From: Desulfitibacter sp. BRH_c19
GTDB lineage: Bacteria; Bacillota; DSM-16504; Desulfitibacterales; Desulfitibacteraceae
DNA: 64,000 nt
Reading direction: 5' to 3'
Assembly: GCA_001515945.1 (NCBI GenBank)
Contig: LOER01000016.1
Coordinates: 310,001-374,000, forward strand
The notes under the pieces are model-generated. The model was not told the origin of the DNA and searched no databases. It saw only the letters and a list, made by a program, of their open reading frames with translations. Below are positions 62,580 to 64,000 of this stretch, in pieces. A program made the position numbers and the translations under genes. Each line of letters starts with the position of its first letter. The first letter of the stretch is position 1.

Positions 62580-63458
62580 TTATTTAGACGTATGCAGGAT
62601 TTTTTCTGTTCCAATCTTCTCCTTGAAATTTACTATGTCTTCCTGGTCTTTAAACAATATATTAAGGGTTTTATCCATGGTATCCTCGGTAACCTCTTCA
62701 CTATTCAATAATTTTAAAGTATTTGCCCAATCGAGGGTCTCCGATATAGAGGGTAGTTTTTTAGCCTCGAACTGTGTCCTAATTGCATAAACAGTACTTG
62801 AAACTTGGAGCGCTAATTTATCAGTTATTCCTGGTACTTTTGCTTTAATTATAGAAAACTCCTTATCAATAGATGGAAAATCAATGTGTAGAAACACACA
62901 TCTTCTTTTTAATCCATCTGACAGCTCTCTTTCAGCATTACTTGTAAGAACTACTATAGGTTTATGCTCAGCTTTGATAGTTCCAAGCTCAGGTATGGAT
63001 ACCTGGAAATCGGATAATAATTCAAAAAGAAATGCTTCAAATTCTTCATCAGTTTTATCTATTTCATCAATGAGCAGAACAGTCTTTCTTGGTAAGCTTA
63101 TGGCTTTTAGAAGAGGTCTTTCAAGCAAGAAATCTTTAGAAAATAAGTCCTGGTTTATAGTACATTCTCCTGAATCATTTCTTGATATTTGTATTTGTAA
63201 AAGCTGTTTTTGATAGTTCCATTCATAGAGTGCTTTCTGCTCATCAAGACCTTCGTAACATTGAAGTCTAATTAAATCCGTATCAAAAACACTTGCCAAC
63301 ACTTTAGCAAGCTCAGTCTTTCCAACCCCCGGGGCTCCAGTAACAAGTAGAGGCTTTTCAAGCTTGAGAGCTATAAATACAGATAGAACCAGGTTGCCGT
63401 CAGTTATATAACCTTCTGCCTCCATGGCCCTCCTAAGATTAATCAAATTCAATTCCAT
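62580..63458 (-). CDS. MoxR family AAA+ ATPase
   Basis: About 292 residues. Walker A VTGAPGVGKTELAKVLA, Walker B LLIDEIDKTDEEFEAFLFELL in part, sensor LTSNAERELSDGLKRRC (arginine finger region). MoxR ATPases pair with VWA proteins, and the downstream gene is one. The start at ATG 63458 has a G-rich binding site seven bases upstream; ATG 63473 is the alternative. Upstream is repeat sequence, so the promoter is unclear. Confidence 0.88.
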   Translation of the reverse strand: MELNLINLRRAMEAEGYITDGNLVLSVFIALKLEKPLLVTGAPGVGKTELAKVLASVFDTDLIRLQCYEGLDEQKALYEWNYQKQLLQIQISRNDSGECTINQDLFSKDFLLERPLLKAISLPRKTVLLIDEIDKTDEEFEAFLFELLSDFQVSIPELGTIKAEHKPIVVLTSNAERELSDGLKRRCVFLHIDFPSIDKEFSIIKAKVPGITDKLALQVSSTVYAIRTQFEAKKLPSISETLDWANTLKLLNSEEVTEDTMDKTLNILFKDQEDIVNFKEKIGTEKILHTSK

Positions 63459-63506
63459 GTAGTGCCCCCCCATGTTTTTATCAATATATCACCTATTATA
63501 ACATAA

Positions 63507-63551
63507 AGTGAAACTTCTATCAGTGGATTTATACTGATAGTTAGCTGAACC
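63507..63551 (+). repeat. E module 4
   Basis: AAGTGAAACTTC, stem TATCAGT / ACTGATA around GGATTTAT, then AGTTAGCTGAACC. The 5' half (ATAAAGTGAAACT, then CTATCAGT) recurs at 54687 and the 3' half (TACTGATAGTTAG) at 55152, bracketing repeat A1. Confidence 0.65.
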
Positions 63552-63644
63552 AATCAGGAATTTAACATCCGTTATGAATTTACGGATGGTAGATGCGCAC
63601 AGGTAAAACTTCCAGTCTGTATTGCTCTCAATTCTGTCCTTAAA

Positions 63645-63804
63645 CTTAAAACAAAACTTGGCTTCCGCCAGTAGTTCTAGCATTGTGTCTTTTGCAATGC
63701 GTAGAAATACCAGTACTATAGTGCGCCAAGTCCTTAGACGCAGGTGGAAGCCTTAGTCTTTGTGAATACTATCTACCTTGTTTGAACTTATACTTCTGAT
63801 AGTA
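63645..63804 (+). repeat. Structured intergenic repeat D, copy 2 (with hairpin insertion)
   Basis: Same as 8197-8298 except for a 58-bp insertion (63670-63727). The 10-bp stem is kept with changed bases: GGCTTCCGCC (63660-63669) with GGTGGAAGCC (63743-63752). Shares CTTAGTCTTTGTGAATACTA and the rest of the 3' part with D1. Confidence 0.9.
63671..63714 (+). repeat. GTAG hairpin element H5 (insertion in D2)
   Basis: Same 44-bp unit, loop TGTCTTTTG; the inserted segment ends ACTATAGTG and is bounded by CGCC on both sides. Absent from D1. Confidence 0.9.
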
Positions 63805-63972
63805 AAAAAAAGGCGATAATCCGCCCTTTAAAGTATTACAGAAATCCTCTTGGCTTTTACCAGTACCCCCATTGAGACCTTTGAAATTTTGCATAACAAT
63901 CTCTGCACAATGACTTGGTAATCCATAATTCCTGTACAGTATTGAGTTTATTTTTTCTATATGTTCTCCCAC
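63769..63972 (-). CDS. Small ORF (67 codons), C-terminus supplied by repeat D2
   Basis: Minus strand GTG start without a visible ribosome binding site. The middle, LPSHCAEIVMQNFKGLNGGT followed by DFCNTLKGGL, has spaced cysteines and glycines somewhat like C_GCAxxG_C_C family proteins. The last 11 residues (YYQKYKFKQGR) and the stop come from repeat D2. It may be the remnant of a gene truncated by the repeat, or spurious. Confidence 0.35.
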   Translation of the reverse strand: MGEHIEKINSILYRNYGLPSHCAEIVMQNFKGLNGGTGKSQEDFCNTLKGGLSPFFYYQKYKFKQGR

Positions 63973-64000
63973 ATTTTTGACAACTCGATATTTCAGTTAT

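Larger units (their letters stand above)
63474..63768. other. Repeat-filled gap upstream of the MoxR gene
   Basis: Contains E4 (63507-63551), repeat D2 (63645-63804) with its H5 insertion, and a short stem (TCCGT / ACGGA at about 63568-63587). A 64-codon frame on the minus strand (63489-63683) lies entirely within these repeats and is not convincing. Confidence 0.7.

Noticed and set aside
63489-63683. 64-codon ORF on the minus strand
   Set aside because: It lies entirely within repeats E4 and D2 including the H5 hairpin, has no ribosome binding site and no protein-like pattern.

Overview
The window is an AT-rich chromosomal segment of an anaerobic, endospore-forming Firmicute, most likely a Clostridia member of the Peptococcaceae type. 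The sporulation and germination set (spoIIGA, sigE, sigG, spoIIR, ylmC, sleB-ypeB), a meso-diaminopimelate-type murE, a T-box in front of ileS and a DsrMK/HdrDE-like Fe-S redox pair support this. Species cannot be named from the sequence alone. Almost every gene is on the minus strand. The one clear exception is rqcH at 15.8-17.6 kb.

Reading in the direction of transcription (high to low coordinates): 63.5-58 kb holds a MoxR ATPase, a CoxE-type VWA protein, a TPR lipoprotein-like membrane protein, a ThiF/MoeB-type adenylyltransferase, a MetE/UROD-like protein and a small membrane exporter. 57.2-36.6 kb is the division and cell wall (dcw) cluster: mraZ, rsmH, ftsL, a PASTA-type transpeptidase, murE, murF, mraY, murD, ftsW, murG, murC, murB, murA, ftsQ, sbp, ftsA, ftsZ. 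It runs into spoIIGA-sigE-sigG and spoIIR. 34-26 kb holds ylmC, pgeF, an HlyD-like protein, yggS, sepF, ylmG, ylmH, divIVA and T-box-controlled ileS. 25.8-17.7 kb holds an ACT protein, a PFL/DUF711 protein, DUF5665, a YteA-type zinc finger protein, lspA, rluD, hslO, nfo, a DUF362-ferredoxin and pyrR. 15.7-0 kb holds a Ca2+-type P-ATPase, yicC, remA, gmk, rpoZ, coaBC, metK, a DsrM/DsrK-like pair, a 2H phosphoesterase, sleB, ypeB, priA and the first codons of def.

The coding content is mostly conserved core Clostridia synteny. The unusual content is in the gaps: a family of modular, nested, strongly palindromic intergenic repeats (8.2, 23.5, 54.7-55.2, 57.4-58.0 and 63.5-63.8 kb). They share a 44-bp GTAG-headed hairpin (five clear copies and one degenerate). 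One site is present both with and without the hairpin. Several stems keep pairing although their sequence changes. Two long copies lie in opposite orientation on either side of ftsL-rsmH-mraZ and one interrupts the dcw operon. A 49-codon ORF not obviously related to anything lies between two of these repeats, upstream of mraZ. Starts were adjusted where a ribosome binding site clearly favoured another codon.
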